A stretch of 64,000 nucleotides of DNA from Rufibacter ruber (GCF_001647275.1 NZ_LRMM01000017.1:23041-87040), one strand, 5' to 3'; shown: positions 35,778-44,206, numbered from the stretch's first letter. Program-made: numbers and translations. Notes: generated from the sequence alone by a model not told the origin.

Positions 35778-37022
35778 TTAAGCGTTGGGTACGTACTGCA
35801 GGAAACTCAGGTTTTCCTCACGCAGGGTGTCATTGGCAATGCCCAGCAGGTCTTTGGCCTCAATGTTTCTGATCTGCTCAAAAATCTCATTCAGGCTTTC
35901 AATGGTGCCCAGGTCCAGAATGCTCTTGCCCATCATCATCATGAAGCCCATGTTGCTTTCCTCGGCCATGGCCAGCTGACCCATGAGCTGCTCTTTGGCC
36001 GTGTGCAGCTGCACACTTCCCATGGGTTTTTCGCGCAGCAGCTTCAGTTCTTTCAGGACCAGGCCAATGGTGCGCTTCAGCTGCTTTTTCTCGGTGCCGA
36101 AGTAAATCCCAAACAGGCCGGTGTCAATGTAGGTGGCGTAGTTGGCGTCAATGGTATACACCAGGCCGTGTTTTTCACGAACCGCCAGGTTGAGCCGGGA
36201 GTTCATGCCGGGGCCGCCCAAGATGTTCACCAGCATAAAGAAGGTAAGCCTTCTGGGGTCGGTGAGGGCGTAGGCGGGGCAGCCTATCACGCAGTGCGCC
36301 TGCTGAATGGCCTTTTCCACCACCAGCGTCTGCGGCTCATACTGCTGAAAGGTGAGCCGCTGGCGGGGCTGGATCTTCTCCGGTATCTGGCCTAGATATT
36401 TTTCAGCCAGCTTCACTACGCGCTCAATGGGCCAGTTGCTCACTGAGCAGAACACCAGCCGGTCTGTGCTGAGGTTGCGGTCAATAAAAGCCTGGAAATC
36501 TTCCTTCTGAAAACGGCTCACACTTTCGCGGGTGCCCAAAATGTTATTGCCCAGCGGGTGGTTTTTAAAAACCACGTCGTCAAACTCGTCTACAATGGCG
36601 TCTTCGGGCGTGTCCAGGTACATGGCCATCTCCTCCAGGATCACGCCGCGCTCCTTCTCAATCTCTTTAGACGGAAAAGTAGAGTTGAACGTGATGTCTG
36701 TGAGCAGCTCAAAGGCCTTCTCAAAGTGGTTTTCCAGCACCGAGGCGTAGAAGCTGATTTTCTCTTTGGTGGTGTAGGCGTTCAGTTCGCCGCCCACCGT
36801 CTCCAGCCGGTTCAGGATATGGAACGATTTACGCTTTTGGGTGCCTTTGAAGGCCATGTGTTCCCAGAAATGGGCCAGTCCCTGTTCATGCGGGAGCTCG
36901 TCTCGGGAGCCAATGTCCATCATAAAACCACAGTGCGCAATCTTGGTGTGCGGCACCTGCTTGTGCAGCACCCTAATGCCGTTGGAAAGGGTATGGATAT
37001 GGTAATCTGGTAATTTAGTCAA
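35778..37022 (-). CDS. M16 family metallopeptidase
   Basis: Processing-peptidase-like protein of 414 residues. The inverted zinc motif H51-FW-E54-H55 (LAHFWEHMAFKG) is intact, with the distal glutamate in the following KEIEKERGVILEE helix. Two M16 half-domains are visible (about 10-190 and 200-400). The start MTKLPDYHIHTLSNG suggests a cytoplasmic or periplasmic location without a signal peptide. Substrates unknown. A TACCTTTG-type box (37093-37100, minus strand) lies upstream without a matched -33. Confidence 0.92.
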   Translation of the reverse strand: MTKLPDYHIHTLSNGIRVLHKQVPHTKIAHCGFMMDIGSRDELPHEQGLAHFWEHMAFKGTQKRKSFHILNRLETVGGELNAYTTKEKISFYASVLENHFEKAFELLTDITFNSTFPSKEIEKERGVILEEMAMYLDTPEDAIVDEFDDVVFKNHPLGNNILGTRESVSRFQKEDFQAFIDRNLSTDRLVFCSVSNWPIERVVKLAEKYLGQIPEKIQPRQRLTFQQYEPQTLVVEKAIQQAHCVIGCPAYALTDPRRLTFFMLVNILGGPGMNSRLNLAVREKHGLVYTIDANYATYIDTGLFGIYFGTEKKQLKRTIGLVLKELKLLREKPMGSVQLHTAKEQLMGQLAMAEESNMGFMMMMGKSILDLGTIESLNEIFEQIRNIEAKDLLGIANDTLREENLSFLQYVPNA

Positions 37023-37210
37023 GTTCTTCTTCTGCGTTTACAATTGAAACACTATTGCGGGGCCATTCATTCCAACGGGAGTAAACAGCCTGCAAAGGTA
37101 CGGAGTGGAGAATTAAGAATTGGTAATTAGGAATTCAAAGCGTTGCCGTGCAGGAGTGCAATGTGAAAATGAGAAGATTTGAAAATTTGGAAATGAGGAG
37201 AATTGAAAGA

Positions 37211-37249
37211 GCGTTTCTGCCTGATTTCCAGAAAACAGGCCAGAAACGC
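37211..37249. repeat. Pal19 palindromic element
   Basis: GCGTTTCTGCCTGATTTCC faces GAAAACAGGCCAGAAACGC. Its right arm shares a 17-nt run with the element-like sequence inside the PolX gene. Confidence 0.75.
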
Positions 37250-37260
37250 AAATTGCGGTG

Positions 37261-37295
37261 TTCCTTCTCCCTCTGGGAGAAGGTTAGGATGAGGG
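37261..37295. repeat. CCCTCTGGGAGAAGG repeat (E type)
   Basis: TTCTCCCTCTGGGAGAAGG followed by TTAGGATGAGGG resembles the widespread CTCCC/GGGAG-with-GATGAGGG intergenic element seen in many bacteria. Related but different copies occur near 60.27, 60.94 and 61.01 kb. Confidence 0.6.
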
Positions 37296-37408
37296 TACTA
37301 GTGTCCAATTGGTAAAAGCAGCGGCTATTGGCACAGACGCTCGCAGGTCCTCCGGACGCTACAAGGTCTTTTGAAATTGCTGATGGTTAATTGTAAAATA
37401 TTCATGCG

Positions 37409-37538
37409 CTGGCGCGAGTCTCCTGACTCGGGACAAAAAGTGATGCGAGTCTCCAGACTCGCCGGGAACCACAAAAAGTTAAACGGGAGTCTGGAGACTC
37501 CACCCACAAAAGGTCACGAGTCTGGAGACTCGCGCCAG
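37409..37538. repeat. D repeat: four GAGTC/GACTC dyads in a larger inverted repeat
   Basis: Four copies of a GAGTCTCCAGACTC-like dyad at about 37416, 37447, 37487 and 37518. The outer ends CTGGCGCGAGTC and GACTCGCGCCAG are complementary, so the whole 130 bp can fold as one structure. A similar pair of dyads is at 61065-61118. Confidence 0.75.
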
Positions 37539-37559
37539 CAGAGGGGCTGCCGCAGGTTT

Positions 37560-37600
37560 GCGTTTTCAGGCTATTTTGGCCAAAACAGGCCAAAAACAGC
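37560..37600. repeat. Pal20 palindromic element
   Basis: GCGTTTTCAGGCTATTTTGG faces CCAAAACAGGCCAAAAACAGC. It lies 31 bp past the glycosyltransferase stop codon. Confidence 0.7.
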
Positions 37601-37631
37601 GGTTAACCTTTCTGTATACACTTTACAGGAA

Positions 37632-38759
37632 TTAATATTTCAACACCCGTTCATACACTTGGTGCAGCTGGGGGATTGTCACCTCCGGCCTGAAAGACAG
37701 GGCGTGTTCCAGCCCTTTCTTCACCATTTCCTTTTGGAGTTCAGGGCTGCCCAGGATTTCCTGAATGGCCTGAGACATGGCGTCTGTGTCAGTGGGGGAG
37801 ACGTAGCGGGCGGCAGGGCCCCCGGCCTCGGCAAAGCAGGAACCGGTGGAGGTGATTACCGGCACGCCGCAGTTCAAGGCCTCTACTATGGGAATCCCGA
37901 AGCCCTCAAAGATTGACGGGTACACAAACAGTGTGGCCAGCTGGTAGATCACGGGCAGCTCCTGGAACGGGATGTACGGCAGAAAGTGCACCTTCTCCTC
38001 TAGCCTGTGCCGGGTAATGAACGCCTGCAGCTCCTTATAGTAATCAGTCTTGCGCCCAATGAACACCAGCGGCACCGGCGCGCCCGCCGCGTGCCAGCCT
38101 TTTAGAAGGTGCAGCTGGTTCTTGCGCTTTTCCAGCGTGCCCACGCACAGGATGAACTCAGCGGGCAGACTGTACTTTGCGCGAACCGCGTTTTGGGCCT
38201 TTTTTTCAAAAAACTGCTGAAAAACAGGATCGCAGTCCTGGTAAACCACCTGCACCTTCTCCTTCGGCACGCCAAAAAATTCTTCCAGGTCCTGCGCCGT
38301 CTGCTGACTGATGGCTACAATCTGGTGGGCGGTGTCACAGGCGTCTTTGAATTTCTTGCGGTAAATGTAGCGGTCAATGGCCGGGTAGAGCTCTGGGAAC
38401 CGCAGGAAGATAAGGTCATGAATGGTGACCACCAGCTTGGTCTTGGTGCGGTCAATGCCGTAGGGCAGCTCATTGCTGAGGCCGTGGTAGACCTGCACCC
38501 CGTGCTTAGGCAATGCCGCCCGCAGGCCAAAGGTGCGCCACATAGAGGAGAGGCGTTTGCCCAGCCCGACTGGCAGAATCACCTGGGTTCTGGCCACGGG
38601 CGGGTAAAATTGCTTGAAGAGCTCTTTCTGCCGGGGGGTGAACAACGCGTACTGGTCACCGGGGAAATGCACCATCATGCCAGAGATGACATATCGGCTG
38701 TAGTTGCCCAGGCCAGAGGCATTGGTGAAAGCGCGTTTGGCGTCGTATCCTATCTTCAT
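37632..38759 (-). CDS. Family 4 glycosyltransferase
   Basis: GT-B fold transferase that moves a sugar from a nucleotide sugar to a glycan or lipid acceptor. 375 residues: N-terminal domain starts MKIGYDAKRAFTNASGLGNY, the C-terminal domain has FILCVGTLEKRKN and the EX7E-type motif SIFEGFGIPIVEALNCGVPV. Likely mannosyltransferase-like, as for many FEGFG proteins, but the acceptor is unknown. Residues about 178-191 (VFQQFFEKKAQNA) are encoded by a sequence resembling a Pal element (38187-38228). It stands alone, without other glycan genes nearby. Confidence 0.9.
   Translation of the reverse strand: MKIGYDAKRAFTNASGLGNYSRYVISGMMVHFPGDQYALFTPRQKELFKQFYPPVARTQVILPVGLGKRLSSMWRTFGLRAALPKHGVQVYHGLSNELPYGIDRTKTKLVVTIHDLIFLRFPELYPAIDRYIYRKKFKDACDTAHQIVAISQQTAQDLEEFFGVPKEKVQVVYQDCDPVFQQFFEKKAQNAVRAKYSLPAEFILCVGTLEKRKNQLHLLKGWHAAGAPVPLVFIGRKTDYYKELQAFITRHRLEEKVHFLPYIPFQELPVIYQLATLFVYPSIFEGFGIPIVEALNCGVPVITSTGSCFAEAGGPAARYVSPTDTDAMSQAIQEILGSPELQKEMVKKGLEHALSFRPEVTIPQLHQVYERVLKY
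38187..38228. repeat. Pal-like sequence inside the glycosyltransferase gene
   Basis: GCGTTTTGGGCCTTTTTTTC faces GCTGAAAAACAGG. It is imperfect but has the family's arm order. It is in frame and encodes residues about 178-191, in the linker between the two domains. Confidence 0.45.
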
Positions 38760-38923
38760 AAGCTGAAGGCAAAATTAAAAGAAAATGCCGGCATCCTGCA
38801 ACTGTGCGCGTTGGGCAAGGCCGGGAGGCTGCTCTCCCGCACCTCCCGGGAGGCCCAGCTATTAGTCAGGCGGGACCGCTTTTTCTTACATAAGATATAA
38901 GGGCAGGGAATAAAAAGTAAAAT

Positions 38924-38941
38924 AAACTAAACTTATAGTTT
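38924..38941. promoter_or_regulatory. BlaI-type operator 1
   Basis: AACTA-N6-TAGTT within an extended AAACTA / TAGTTT dyad. It is immediately upstream of and overlaps the -33 box, 20 bp from the matching operator 2. Confidence 0.65.
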
Positions 38942-38969
38942 GAAAACTAAGTATTTAGTTTTATGTTTG
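38939..38969 (+). promoter_or_regulatory. Consensus promoter of the BlaI-M56 operon
   Basis: TTTG at 38939-38942, exactly 19 bp, then TATGTTTG at 38962-38969: a full match to the Bacteroidota consensus TTTG-N19-TAnnTTTG. Because the ATG at 38963 lies inside the -7 box, translation must start further on, at 38993. Confidence 0.8.
38943..38962. promoter_or_regulatory. BlaI-type operator 2
   Basis: AAAACTAA-GTAT-TTAGTTTT, with perfect 8-bp arms. It also contains AACTA-N6-TAGTT and fills the spacer between the two promoter boxes, so a bound repressor would block the polymerase. Confidence 0.7.
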
Positions 38970-38992
38970 GGATAGACAAGCGCAACACTACT

Positions 38993-39370
38993 ATGAAAGA
39001 ACTCACCAAGGCCGAGGAGCAGGTCATGCAAGTGCTCTGGAACATTAACCAGGGGTTTGTCAAAGACATTCTGGACCAGCTGCCGGAGCCCAAGCCCGCT
39101 TACAACACCGTCTCCACCATTGTGCGCATTCTGGAGAAGAAGGGCTTTGTCTCCTACAAGGCCTACGGCAAGACCCATGAGTACTTCCCGCTGGTGGCCA
39201 GAGACGAGTACCGCCACTTCTACCTGAAGAACTTTCTGGGCGGCTATTTTGGCGGCTCCTTTAAGAAGCTGGTTTCCTTTTTCGCCAAAGAGGAGAACAT
39301 GGACCTGCAGGAACTGGAGGAAATGCTCAAGCATGTAAAGAACGACCTTAACCAAGACAAAGATGAATGA
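38993..39370 (+). CDS. BlaI/MecI family repressor
   Basis: Winged-helix repressor of 125 residues that usually dimerises on dyad operators and is released when a membrane metallopeptidase cuts it. MKELTKAEEQVMQVLW and AYNTVSTIVRILEKKGFV are the family's DNA-binding domain; the C-terminal helices (FAKEENMDLQELEEML) form the dimer. ATG 38993 is preferred over 38963 because the latter is inside the promoter. It overlaps the M56 gene by 8 bp, so the two are translationally coupled. Two dyads in the promoter suggest that it represses its own operon. Confidence 0.93.
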   Translation: MKELTKAEEQVMQVLWNINQGFVKDILDQLPEPKPAYNTVSTIVRILEKKGFVSYKAYGKTHEYFPLVARDEYRHFYLKNFLGGYFGGSFKKLVSFFAKEENMDLQELEEMLKHVKNDLNQDKDE

Positions 39371-41867
39371 TGCCCTCCTGCAGTACCTGTTAGAGTCAAC
39401 GGGAGTTCTGTTGCTCTTCTACCTCTTTTTTGTGCTGGTGCTCAGGAAGGAGACAAGTTTCCAGTTCAACCGTTTCTATCTGCTGGGGGCGTTGCTGTTG
39501 GCGGTGGTGCTGCCGCTGTTGCAGCTGCCGGTGGTGAGCCTTTTTGCGCAGCCAGCAGAACCAGTGGCAGAGGCGGTTCCTGTTGCATTTGCCGTAGAGA
39601 CCGCTGATGTGGCCTGGGGGGCGCAGGTACAGGTAGAAGATGACAGTTTGGGGTATTGGCTCGTGCTCTATCTCCTTTACGGTGCGGGCGCGCTGTTCTT
39701 TGCGGGCAGGTTGGCTTTCCAGCTGGTTCAATTGCACCGGTTTGCGCATAAAGAAGGGTCTGTCTTTTTTCTGGCAGATAAAGTCCCTGTCTATTACACC
39801 AACGGCCGGTTGCCCACTTTCTCCTTCCTGCGCAGCATCTATTTTGACAACAGCCAGCCCCTTACCACCCTAGAACGCGACCAGATTCTGGAGCACGAGC
39901 AGGTGCATATTGCCCAGTGCCACAGCTGGGATATTCTTTTCGCCAGTCTGCTGGGCATTGTCTTCTGGTTTAACCCGCTGCTGGTGCTGTACAAGCGGGC
40001 TCTTGAGGAGACCCATGAGTTTATTGCAGATGCCCGTGTGGTAAGCCAGACAGACACGCAGGTGTACTCTTCCCTGCTGCTGAAACAGGTTTTCCAGAAG
40101 CTAGACCTGAGCGTGGCCAGCTACTTTTTTTTCAACAAATCACTCACCCTAAGCCGCATTAAGATGATGAAAAAGCAACACCATTCCCCCAGATTTGGCC
40201 GGCTGCTGCTGGTGGTCCCCTTTTTGCTGGGGTTAGTGGTTCTAGTGGCGGCTACCCGCCCGGCATCGCTGGTGCCGCTCTCCCCGCAGCAGCAAAATGC
40301 TTCTGGCTGGCTTTCATTTGGGGCGCAGGACAATCAGAGTGCCCAGTTTCCCGGTGGTCAGGAGGGGTTAAAGCAGTATGTGAAGAGTCACTTTTATTTA
40401 CCGGCGGTAGCGTTTGAGCTGCGCAGAGGCAATGATCCCGTACGGGTGGTTGGGTCTGTTGAGGTGGAAGTCAAAGCAGACGGCTCAGCTGTCTTCAAAC
40501 GACCCGTCCAGTTAGAGGTGTCTCCCAACCATGCTAAGGTACAGGAGGCGGTACGGCAGGAATTCAGCCGGATGGTAGCCAGCATGCCCAAATGGTCACC
40601 CGCGGTGAAGGACGGCAAAGCGGTTGCTTCCAGTACTACCATAACTATTGCCTCTGTTAGTACAGAGTTTGTGCCCCGCTCTGCCAATGCCGGCGTGCAG
40701 CAAAAGACGCAGGTAAGCACTGAGGCGAACCTGGCGGGGATAACCAGGCCGGCTGAGTTCCCGGGCGGCGAAGGCGCGAAGACCAATTTCATAGCCAGCA
40801 ATTTTCAGCTTCCGGAGCTCCTGTTTGAACTGCGCGAAGACAGAAACAAGCCCCTTACGTTTGCCTGGCTCGGCAAAGCCGAAGTACTCATCAACAAAGA
40901 CGGATATGTAAGCCAGGTAACCGGCGTGTCAGTAGAAAGTAAGCCCCTGCACTCAGCGGCTCTAACCAGTGCCTTGGTCCGGGAACTGGCCGCTGTGATC
41001 AAAAGGATGCCCAGATGGTCTCCTGCGCTGGAAAACGGGAAACCGGTGCCGCATATAGAGACCATTAGCCTGGCACGTGTGCATAAAGTTCTGGCTGGGC
41101 AGACTTTCGCGCAATACAAGGCAGAGCAGGCCAAAAAGGCAAAGGCGCCTGCTGCATCCTTTGCCACCACCACCACCGCAGAAGGAGACAAGATTTATAT
41201 TGCCGTAGAGAAAATGCCCGAATTTCCAGGTGGTCAAAAGGCAATGTTCAAGTACTTGGCAGAAAACTTTGTAATGCCTAAAGAAGCCATGAGGCAGGGA
41301 GTTCATGGCACCATGATTGCTTCTTTTGTGGTGACTAACAAGGGTAATATCACGCAAGTGGAGGTGCTGAAAAGTCTAAATCCCGAACTAGGTAAGGAAA
41401 TGGTGCGGGTCATTACCGCCATGCCCAATTGGGAACCCGGTACCCAGAACGGGAAGCCAGTGGCCGTGAGGTACACCATCCCTTACAGAATAGCCCAGAA
41501 AGATTCTCCGGCCAAAGATGTTCCGTTTGCAGCCAAAGCCGTGGCAGAGGACAAGGTGTATATTGCGGTGGAGCAGATGCCAGTATACCCTGGGGGCATT
41601 ACCGCCATGATGATCTACCTGAAAGAGCAGGTGGGGAATTCTGAAGAGGTGCGGCAGTTAAAGGTAAACGGCAGCGTGGTGGCTTCTTTTGTAGTGGACA
41701 CCGCCGGCGTGACCAAGCAGGTGCAAGTACTGAAAAAGCTACACCCCGTGGTAGACCAACAAGTGGTCAAAGCCATTGAAGGTATGCCCAAATGGCAACC
41801 TGGAAAGCAGAACGGGAAGGCGGTGAATGTAAAATACACCCTGCCTTACCGGTTTGAGGCCAATTAG
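39363..41867 (+). CDS. M56 (BlaR1-like) metallopeptidase with four TonB-like repeats
   Basis: Membrane metallopeptidase of 834 residues, the expected sensor/protease partner of BlaI. Membrane segments lie at about 5-25, 38-57 and 95-115, the zinc motif HEQVH is at 178-182 with a downstream ETHEF, and another membrane segment is near 280-300. The extracytoplasmic part holds four modules starting with FPGG or YPGG (about residues 328, 466, 620 and 742), each ending MPxWxPGxxxGKxV, as in TonB C-terminal domains. No penicillin-binding sensor domain is seen, so this is not a classical beta-lactam receptor. Such M56 plus TonB_C proteins occur in Bacteroidota; the ligand is unknown. Confidence 0.9.
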   Translation: MNDALLQYLLESTGVLLLFYLFFVLVLRKETSFQFNRFYLLGALLLAVVLPLLQLPVVSLFAQPAEPVAEAVPVAFAVETADVAWGAQVQVEDDSLGYWLVLYLLYGAGALFFAGRLAFQLVQLHRFAHKEGSVFFLADKVPVYYTNGRLPTFSFLRSIYFDNSQPLTTLERDQILEHEQVHIAQCHSWDILFASLLGIVFWFNPLLVLYKRALEETHEFIADARVVSQTDTQVYSSLLLKQVFQKLDLSVASYFFFNKSLTLSRIKMMKKQHHSPRFGRLLLVVPFLLGLVVLVAATRPASLVPLSPQQQNASGWLSFGAQDNQSAQFPGGQEGLKQYVKSHFYLPAVAFELRRGNDPVRVVGSVEVEVKADGSAVFKRPVQLEVSPNHAKVQEAVRQEFSRMVASMPKWSPAVKDGKAVASSTTITIASVSTEFVPRSANAGVQQKTQVSTEANLAGITRPAEFPGGEGAKTNFIASNFQLPELLFELREDRNKPLTFAWLGKAEVLINKDGYVSQVTGVSVESKPLHSAALTSALVRELAAVIKRMPRWSPALENGKPVPHIETISLARVHKVLAGQTFAQYKAEQAKKAKAPAASFATTTTAEGDKIYIAVEKMPEFPGGQKAMFKYLAENFVMPKEAMRQGVHGTMIASFVVTNKGNITQVEVLKSLNPELGKEMVRVITAMPNWEPGTQNGKPVAVRYTIPYRIAQKDSPAKDVPFAAKAVAEDKVYIAVEQMPVYPGGITAMMIYLKEQVGNSEEVRQLKVNGSVVASFVVDTAGVTKQVQVLKKLHPVVDQQVVKAIEGMPKWQPGKQNGKAVNVKYTLPYRFEAN

Positions 41868-41897
41868 TTTTTTGTTTATAGTACGTGTTGCCCTCCA

Positions 41898-41932
41898 GAG
41901 CCCGAGAACGTTTCCGTTTTCGGGCTCTTTTT
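41898..41932 (+). terminator. Terminator of the BlaI-M56 operon
   Basis: GAGCCCGAGAACG pairs with CGTTTTCGGGCTC (one mismatch) around TTTC, followed by TTTTT. It overlaps the left arm of Pal21, so the two hairpins exclude each other. Confidence 0.8.
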
Positions 41933-41953
41933 CTGAAAACAGGCCCAAAACAG
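41914..41953. repeat. Pal21 palindromic element
   Basis: CCGTTTTCGGGCTCTTTTTC faces GAAAACAGGCCCAAAACAG. Its left arm is shared with the overlapping terminator stem. Confidence 0.75.
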
Positions 41954-42091
41954 ATAGCCAAAGTAAAGGTGCTTTTTTCTTTTCCAGCCAAAGCGCCAGT
42001 TGCTTATCTTCGTAAAAGGAATAGGTGCAGGCAGAGGTGGTGTACATTTTTGCCCGGCGGCAGCGTATTTTTTAATTAAACCTGAGGAAAG

Positions 42092-42511
42092 ATGAAAGCA
42101 GTAAAGATGGTTTTGGCCTTTTGCCTTCTTCTTGGGGCAGGGGCGGCCCAGGCGCAGACGCCTCCCGCTGGCTTGACAGAGTTTCTGGCCAGGTTCAAAG
42201 CCTTTGAAGACAGACACCACCAACGCCAGGCAAAGCAGGTGCCTATGCCCACGTACACCCCTGATAGCAGCCGTAGCGCCATGCCTTTGCCCAACGCCCT
42301 GAAAAAATGGCAAAGCTACAGCGTAGACATCGCTACTGGTTTGCGCTACTACCTACAGCTGGGCAAGGTCTTTGATCCGGAGACCGGGTACAGCCTCCCG
42401 TACAACCCAGAGCTGGAGTATCTGGTTGACGTAGAAAAAGGCAAAATCTACCTGAATGGGAGAGAGCTGAAACCCCAGCGCCCCAGAAATACCATCTTTG
42501 AAAAAGTATAG
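42092..42511 (+). CDS. Secreted hypothetical protein
   Basis: 139 residues with a signal peptide (MKAVKMVLAFCLLLGAGAAQ, cleaved near AQA-QTPP), then a charged region. I recognise no family. The mature part is rich in Pro, Tyr and basic residues and ends ELKPQRPRNTIFEKV. It is codirectional with the BlaI-M56 operon but behind its terminator, and convergent with the S8 protease gene (6 bp between stops). Translation is well supported; function is open. Confidence 0.75.
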   Translation: MKAVKMVLAFCLLLGAGAAQAQTPPAGLTEFLARFKAFEDRHHQRQAKQVPMPTYTPDSSRSAMPLPNALKKWQSYSVDIATGLRYYLQLGKVFDPETGYSLPYNPELEYLVDVEKGKIYLNGRELKPQRPRNTIFEKV

Positions 42512-42517
42512 CAGGGT

Positions 42518-44056
42518 TTAAGGCGTAACCCACTCCACCTCCACCACCTGGCGGCCTTTCTGGAGCGTGGTGCGGGTTTCATTGGGCAGGCGTTTCAGTT
42601 TGATCTTTCTGGTGAAGGAAGGCTGCGTCTGTTGCTCTAGTACCAGGGTGGGGGAGCTTTTTCTAAACAAAACGATTGCCCCTTTGCCTTCGGAAAAAAA
42701 GGTAGGGTCTTTAAAGGTAAACGCATTACCATGGGCGGTCACCAGTGCTTTCTCTAGGGGTGGTGGTGTGGGGGCTTTGGCCAGTGCCAGTGCGTTTCCT
42801 GCGTGTGGCACGCCATACCCCAGGTAGTTGTTGCCAAACGGGTACAAGTGGCCGCTTCGCCTGAGAATGTCTGTTAGCTGGGCTGAGGTGAGGTTGGGGT
42901 TCATTTCCAACAGACAGGCGGCTAAACCCGTGATTAAGGGGGCCGAGAAAGAGGTGCCGTCTTTGGCGAAACAGGCCACGTCTGGTTTGAGATATGGTAT
43001 AAAGGTGGGGCCAATGCCGCTGTAGCCTTGGCGGGTCCAGGTGCTGTAGCCGGTGGCGCCAACGGCAATGGTACCGGGGGCATCTGCGGGGGTACCAATA
43101 ATCTGCCAGTTCCGGTTGTTTCCGTCATTTCCGGCAGAGACAACAATGGTCATGCCTTTCTGCTCAATGGCTGTCTGCACGGCGCGGGCAATAAAGCTGG
43201 TGCCATCCATTTGGCGGGGGCGGTAGTTCTCAGCGGGGTTGTCAAAACCCAGGGCGTAGCCCAGAGAGGAATTCACCAGACGTACCCCCAGACTATCCAG
43301 CCACTCCAGCGCCCGCACAAAGTTCTCCTCTTCTACGCGGTTCTCCCGGCCGCCGTGGTCGGTACGGGCCAGGTAATAGTCTGCGTGGGGAGCCAGGCCG
43401 GTTAAGAGTTGTTGGTCTGGGTCAAAGCCGCCTATGGCTAAGAGAACGTCGGTGCCGTGAAAATCTAAATAACTCTCCCGCTGGGTGTAAGGTGCGGTCT
43501 GGGCGGGGTTCACAAAATCTTTAAATGCTTTGATGCGGCCGGCCGCAAAAAGAGGCTGCAAGCCCGGCTTCTCAGAGGCCTGGTAAAACCCCGCATCAAT
43601 CACGCCAATCTTTACCCCTTTGCCGGTAAGGCCGGCGGCCAAAAGCGGGCCGGGTTGCAGTTGCGCCACGCCTTTGGCCAGCAGTTTAGGAGGCGTAGGG
43701 GAGCTTCGGCCGCTAGGCCGGAAAAACCCGGAAATGGGTGCCATGTCTTGCACAAAAGCGATCTGCTTCAGGTGGGCAACCTGGGCCGGGGAAGCGGTGA
43801 CGGCGGCGGCGTTGAGCCATTTGGAGACTCCTGTCACTTTTATTCCGCACTGCGCCAGACTGTCCAGGTAGGGTTGGTGAACGGGGGTGTCTGCCAGCTG
43901 CCGCCGGGTTTGGGGGTTTCCTTCGGGCGAAGCCGGGGCGGGTTTGTCTTTAAACTGCACCCAATACCGCTGCTGGGCCAGGGCGGGCAAACCGGTGAGA
44001 CAGGAAAGGGAAAAGATCCAGAAAAAAAGAATTACGGTACAATAGCGCACGCCCAA
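42518..44056 (-). CDS. S8 subtilisin-like serine protease
   Basis: 512-residue secreted protease. N-terminal membrane-spanning signal (VILFFWIFSLSCLTGLPALAQ), then an I9-like prodomain region, then the S8 domain. The triad is visible: GVIDAGFY (Asp), DFHGTDVLLAI (His) and KDGTSFSAPLITG (Ser), with the oxyanion VSAGNDGNNR. The C-terminal 110 residues (from TPPPLEKAL) form a beta-rich domain ending VEVEWVTP; no type IX sorting signature is evident. Substrates unknown. Divergent from the aminopeptidase gene with Pal22 between. Confidence 0.92.
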   Translation of the reverse strand: MGVRYCTVILFFWIFSLSCLTGLPALAQQRYWVQFKDKPAPASPEGNPQTRRQLADTPVHQPYLDSLAQCGIKVTGVSKWLNAAAVTASPAQVAHLKQIAFVQDMAPISGFFRPSGRSSPTPPKLLAKGVAQLQPGPLLAAGLTGKGVKIGVIDAGFYQASEKPGLQPLFAAGRIKAFKDFVNPAQTAPYTQRESYLDFHGTDVLLAIGGFDPDQQLLTGLAPHADYYLARTDHGGRENRVEEENFVRALEWLDSLGVRLVNSSLGYALGFDNPAENYRPRQMDGTSFIARAVQTAIEQKGMTIVVSAGNDGNNRNWQIIGTPADAPGTIAVGATGYSTWTRQGYSGIGPTFIPYLKPDVACFAKDGTSFSAPLITGLAACLLEMNPNLTSAQLTDILRRSGHLYPFGNNYLGYGVPHAGNALALAKAPTPPPLEKALVTAHGNAFTFKDPTFFSEGKGAIVLFRKSSPTLVLEQQTQPSFTRKIKLKRLPNETRTTLQKGRQVVEVEWVTP

Positions 44057-44126
44057 CAGAAGTTATAGAAGTGTATTTGCCTGCAAATTATCATTTATTG
44101 TCATACATTTAAGCTTCAAACGGGTT

Positions 44127-44168
44127 CCTGTTTTAGGGCTGTTTTCTGAAAAACAGGTCAAAAACAGG
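44127..44168. repeat. Pal22 palindromic element
   Basis: CCTGTTTTAGGGCTGTTTTC faces GAAAAACAGGTCAAAAACAGG. It is in a divergent gap of 150 bp, leaving little room for two promoters, so it must lie close to one or inside a leader. Confidence 0.8.
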
Positions 44169-44206
44169 GGCTGCGCCAACCAGAGAACAACACAAAAGAC
44201 ACCGCC

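Larger units (their letters stand above)
37023..37631. other. Gap packed with four kinds of repeat
   Basis: 609 bp between the M16 peptidase and the glycosyltransferase. It holds a TACCTTTG box, an AT-rich AATTAAGAATT repeat (37109-37136), Pal19, a CCCTCTGGGAGAAGG element (37261-37295), the D dyad array (37409-37538) and Pal20. No gene seen. Confidence 0.6.

Noticed and set aside
35733..36395. 220-codon plus-strand frame opposite the M16 peptidase
   Set aside because: Shadow of the peptidase gene; starts within the terminator-like inverted repeat.
37409..37538. CRISPR-like array
   Set aside because: The repeated units are short palindromic dyads with unequal spacing and no conserved direct repeat or cas genes.
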